Shown piece by piece: positions 61,375-64,000 of a stretch of 64,000 nt of DNA. This DNA is from Skeletonema tropicum (lineage: Eukaryota; Bacillariophyta; Thalassiosirophyceae; Thalassiosirales; Thalassiosiraceae): the NCBI GenBank assembly GCA_037178625.1, contig CM074136.1, forward strand, positions 310,001 through 374,000, written 5' to 3'. The notes beneath the pieces were generated by a model, which did no database searches, was not told the origin of the DNA, and was given only the letters and a program-made list of their open reading frames with translations. A program made the position numbers and the translations under genes. How positions within the stretch are numbered: position 1 is the first letter of the stretch; the number at the start of each line of letters is the position of its first letter.

Positions 61375-61845
61375 TTCTCAAGCAAAGATACATTCAAATT
61401 CTTGCCACTTGATAGCACCAAAAAATAACGGAAATCTTTAAGTACGTCATGGTTGGCCCTCCAGGGGCGAAATTATCTACCTAGAGCAATCACCCGCACT
61501 ACCGACAGGCTCGTCTACACCTTTATTGAAGAGAAGAAGCAGCAGATAGTCGTGATGATGTTCAGAGAATTAGGCGGCCATTTTGGCATGCAACAACACA
61601 TCAGCTCCGACACCTGGCTACCAGAAAGGAGAGCAAGATACACTACCATGCCAAGGGTACTCAAGAGGGCTTGAAACACCTTGGCCTCTCGTATCTATTC
61701 AAGACTACTTTGAGAGGAATATAATTGATAATTAGTTCGTTTCTTTCATTTACGAGGTCACGGAGCCATGAAAGTGGACTGGGTCTGTCATGTTAGTCAT
61801 GATTAAATTTCCTCTTCTTTTCATTCTCACTTGGCGATGATCGCT
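61375..61845 (-). repeat. Dispersed ANK-flanking repeat, copy C, with a 70-bp insertion
   Basis: Same sequence as 38230-38672 and 9300-9670 in opposite orientation. At 61421-61493 it contains the extra intron-like sequence of the MORN gene; the 38-kb copy reads through without it. The stretch at 61350-61385 is the empty site of the 781-bp element. Confidence 0.75.
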
Positions 61846-61859
61846 AGCTGTGCATCTTT

Positions 61860-62420
61860 TTCTCTTTGGATACAGACTCGGACATAATGAACGAAGGTGA
61901 AGAGATAGAGTGCTGTAGTAGCGACAGCATTAGAAATGATTATTTACTTGCTTGTTGAACTGAAGGAGAGGTCTGAAAGGCTGCTAATGGCCCAACTTTC
62001 TCTTCTTTCCGGTCAGACTCGGACAAGAAGCTGAAGCAGATTGCACCTGTACATCACTGCCTATAATCATCTCAAGATATGCCCTCAGAAGTCTTACATG
62101 TTCTCTTTCTCTGTGTATGCAACACTTTCCCTGTCAGCATTGCTTCCCATAAGATATCGATAGGAGGCTTCTTGTGAGCGTTCGGTCTTGATATGAATAC
62201 TGCACGCCGAATTTATCCATGAGAAGAGCTATGATTTCATGCAGGGCGCTGCGCAAGCATGATGAAGGGTTGCGTTCCCTGTCTCATCCATGACGTCAAG
62301 AGTGGATGTGTCAAGTCCCGCTCAGTACCTAATTAAGCTATAGCAGAGTCGTGACGCTGAAATGCGGTGTGCAACTGGATGCCTTGCGTTAGTGGATGGA
62401 GAGAGAATACAATGAATGAC
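61860..62420 (-). pseudogene. ANK-family C-terminal fragment, third copy
   Basis: Same broken fragment as at 37240 and 51292: HACRSALHEIIALLMDKF region at about 62210-62270, a shifted LPIDILWEAMLTG block and the tail GKKRKLGH ending at 61984. More worn than the others (extra deletions at 62100-62150 and 62320). The 3' flank at 61860-61930 matches 37700-37790. Confidence 0.7.
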
Positions 62421-62577
62421 GAAATAAGTTCAAGTTCGCTAACCCAGCTGCAGATTCTATGAAAGGTGGGGTGCTGTCATCTTGGCAACATAGAGGAATG
62501 ATGATTAGTTCCTACATATCATTCACTATCATTCACTATGAAGACCACAAACCGCAGTATGTAGTTTACTGGGTTTG

Positions 62578-64000
62578 CTAGTCATCACCCAATTTCCTCT
62601 TCTTTCCAGTCGGCTTGGGACGCGGACAGGAAGCTGAATCAGATTGCGCCTGCAGACCAATGCGCATAGTAGTCTCAGGGTATGCCCTAAGAAGCCGATA
62701 CACGCTCTCAGTGTATGCTACACTTTCCCTATCGCCATTGCTTTCCCATAAAAGATCAATAGGTAGCTTCCCGTCAACATTCCGTCTTGATACGGATACA
62801 GCGTCAAATTTATCCAGCAGAAGCGCCATGGTGTCATACTTTGCACCACGGCAAGCATAATGAAGGGTGGTATTCCCTTGCCCATCAATTGTATTGAGTG
62901 TGATATTATCAGCAAGGCTAACCATATACCCCACAACGCTAGCGGATTTATGATGTTCACATGCCACGTGCAAAGGTATCGCGCCACTATCGTCGAAGTT
63001 TCTTATCGCAGAAGGATTGCCTTTCACGAGCAGTTTGATTGAACCCAGCCTGACATTATTCTGAAGCGCTGTGTGCAAAGGAAGACGTCCATTGTCATCT
63101 GGTGTATTCATTAGGCGGAGATCTTTGGCTTGACGAGCATAGACTAACTCGCCGTTGAGGAATGATTGCACTTGCACATGATAGCGTTGGAAGGTTTCCG
63201 CATCAAAAATTAGTTCACCTTCGATAGCTTCGGGGTGTGCGTCGTACAATGTCTTAATAATTTCTAGCACAGTGTCAATGCAATCATTGAACACCGGATG
63301 ACCTGAGTGAATACAAGCAGAACAAAGCAGGGAGATTGTCCCTTGAAACTTCTGAAATTTCACTATGGGATCGCAATCCAGCAGGTATTGCACAATTTCC
63401 AAGGCACCAGTTACTAAATCTCTATCCATGATACGTCTCATTACATAGTGAATCGGATACATTTCATCTGTTGATGCATGATTGACGGCACCGGGGTAAA
63501 GTTTGTACAAATATTTGACTGTGGCAACATTGTTGTAACAACATGCATAATGGAGAGGCAGCATACCATCAGCATCAGCTATCTGTTCGGATCCAGGATA
63601 CACTTCAATTAACAGACGGCAAAAGTCGGTAGATCTAAACCTAACAGCATTGAGAATTGGGAGATGGCCGTCATTATCGGCATGTCTGACTGCTTCAGGG
63701 CACTTCTCGATTAGCAGCTTCAAAATTTCTACTGCTTCTGTTTCATTCGCCCCTTCATTCTCGCATAAACGATGAAGAGGCATGTCAAACTCAAGGTCTA
63801 CACTGCGAACAGTGGCGGGAGCTGCATCAATTAGAAGTTCTATTATCCCCCGTGTCATACTTTTGTTGCCGCATGCAGCATGGAGCGGCGTTATTCCCCT
63901 AATATCATTATAAGTTGCACTGGCAGCGGTAGGGAAATATTCCAGAAGGCATCGAATTATTTCCTCTGTTACTTGTTCATTGACGCATGCCCGGAAGAAG
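62578..64000 (-). CDS. ANK-family protein, 5' end outside window
   Basis: The frame is open to the window edge: FFRACVNEQVTEE, RCLLEYFPTAASAT, TPLHAACGNKS near 63880, then MPLHRLCENEG, LPILNAVRF, LPLHYACCYN, YPIHYVM, LLCSACIHSG, RLPLHTALQNN, IPLHVACEHHKS, TTLHYACRGAKYD, KLPIDLLWES and YTESVYRLLRAYPETTM with tail GKKRKLGDD at 62578. About 474 residues are in the window; the leader and start lie beyond base 64000. No damage is visible. The order with the fragment at 61984 copies that at 51.3-53.4 kb. Confidence 0.9.
   Translation of the reverse strand, partial: FFRACVNEQVTEEIIRCLLEYFPTAASATYNDIRGITPLHAACGNKSMTRGIIELLIDAAPATVRSVDLEFDMPLHRLCENEGANETEAVEILKLLIEKCPEAVRHADNDGHLPILNAVRFRSTDFCRLLIEVYPGSEQIADADGMLPLHYACCYNNVATVKYLYKLYPGAVNHASTDEMYPIHYVMRRIMDRDLVTGALEIVQYLLDCDPIVKFQKFQGTISLLCSACIHSGHPVFNDCIDTVLEIIKTLYDAHPEAIEGELIFDAETFQRYHVQVQSFLNGELVYARQAKDLRLMNTPDDNGRLPLHTALQNNVRLGSIKLLVKGNPSAIRNFDDSGAIPLHVACEHHKSASVVGYMVSLADNITLNTIDGQGNTTLHYACRGAKYDTMALLLDKFDAVSVSRRNVDGKLPIDLLWESNGDRESVAYTESVYRLLRAYPETTMRIGLQAQSDSASCPRPKPTGKKRKLGDD

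Overview
The window looks like nuclear DNA from a stramenopile alga, most probably a diatom. The evidence is short spliceosomal introns (68-175 nt), a remnant of Ty1/copia RNase H, a Penelope-type reverse transcriptase, a MULE transposase, MORN and ankyrin-repeat proteins, and no bacterial gene organisation. The species cannot be named from the sequence alone.

The dominant content is one tandemly amplified ankyrin-repeat (ANK) family, with about 22 full, broken or fragmentary copies. A complete member has an N-terminal leader built around L-S-E-E-G-L-R-E-I-x-E-R-H-G-L-T-P, then ANK motifs of the form LP(L/I)HxAC, a very conserved C-terminal module (RLPLHTALQNN, IKLLVKGNP, GNTALHYACRGA, LPIDLLWES) and a basic-acidic tail (GKKRKLGDD). 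Almost all copies between 6.8 and 46 kb are on the + strand and all copies from 49 to 64 kb are on the - strand, so the cluster is tail-to-tail. A secreted or membrane gene of another kind (46.7-48.3 kb) sits at the turning point.

Layout. 1-1.24 kb: 3' part of a multi-exon basic protein gene (-). 1.4-3.0 kb: transposon debris including a copia remnant. 3.4-4.1 kb: ANK fragment and a dispersed repeat. 4.1-6.4 kb: nothing convincing. 6.4-11.9 kb: a charged-protein gene cut by an ANK fragment, then two frameshifted ANK genes. 12.4-17.8 kb: a MULE transposon with a second element nested in it and a hairpin MITE nested in that. 17.8-37.7 kb: the main + strand ANK array, including a 1468-residue gene with near-identical 573-bp internal repeats. 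38.2-39.6 kb: a dispersed repeat split by a 781-bp TIR element whose empty site is visible at 61.36 kb. 41.1-45.2 kb: relics of DNA transposon genes. 45.6-46.3 kb: ANK fragment. 48.5-49.1 kb: nested MITEs. 49.3-53.4 kb: - strand ANK copies, partly an inverted duplicate of 37-38 kb. 53.6-56.6 kb: a damaged Penelope-like element. 57.6-58.3 kb: a MORN gene. 58.7-59.2 kb: third copy of an unknown mobile coding repeat. 59.5-64.0 kb: two more - strand ANK genes, the last running off the window.

The ANK copies appear to evolve by tandem duplication, recombination, deletion and transposon insertion. Conserved upstream blocks are shared by several members. No biochemical function for the family can be read from the sequence. 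Ankyrin repeats are protein-binding scaffolds, and the KKRK tail could be a nuclear-localisation signal.
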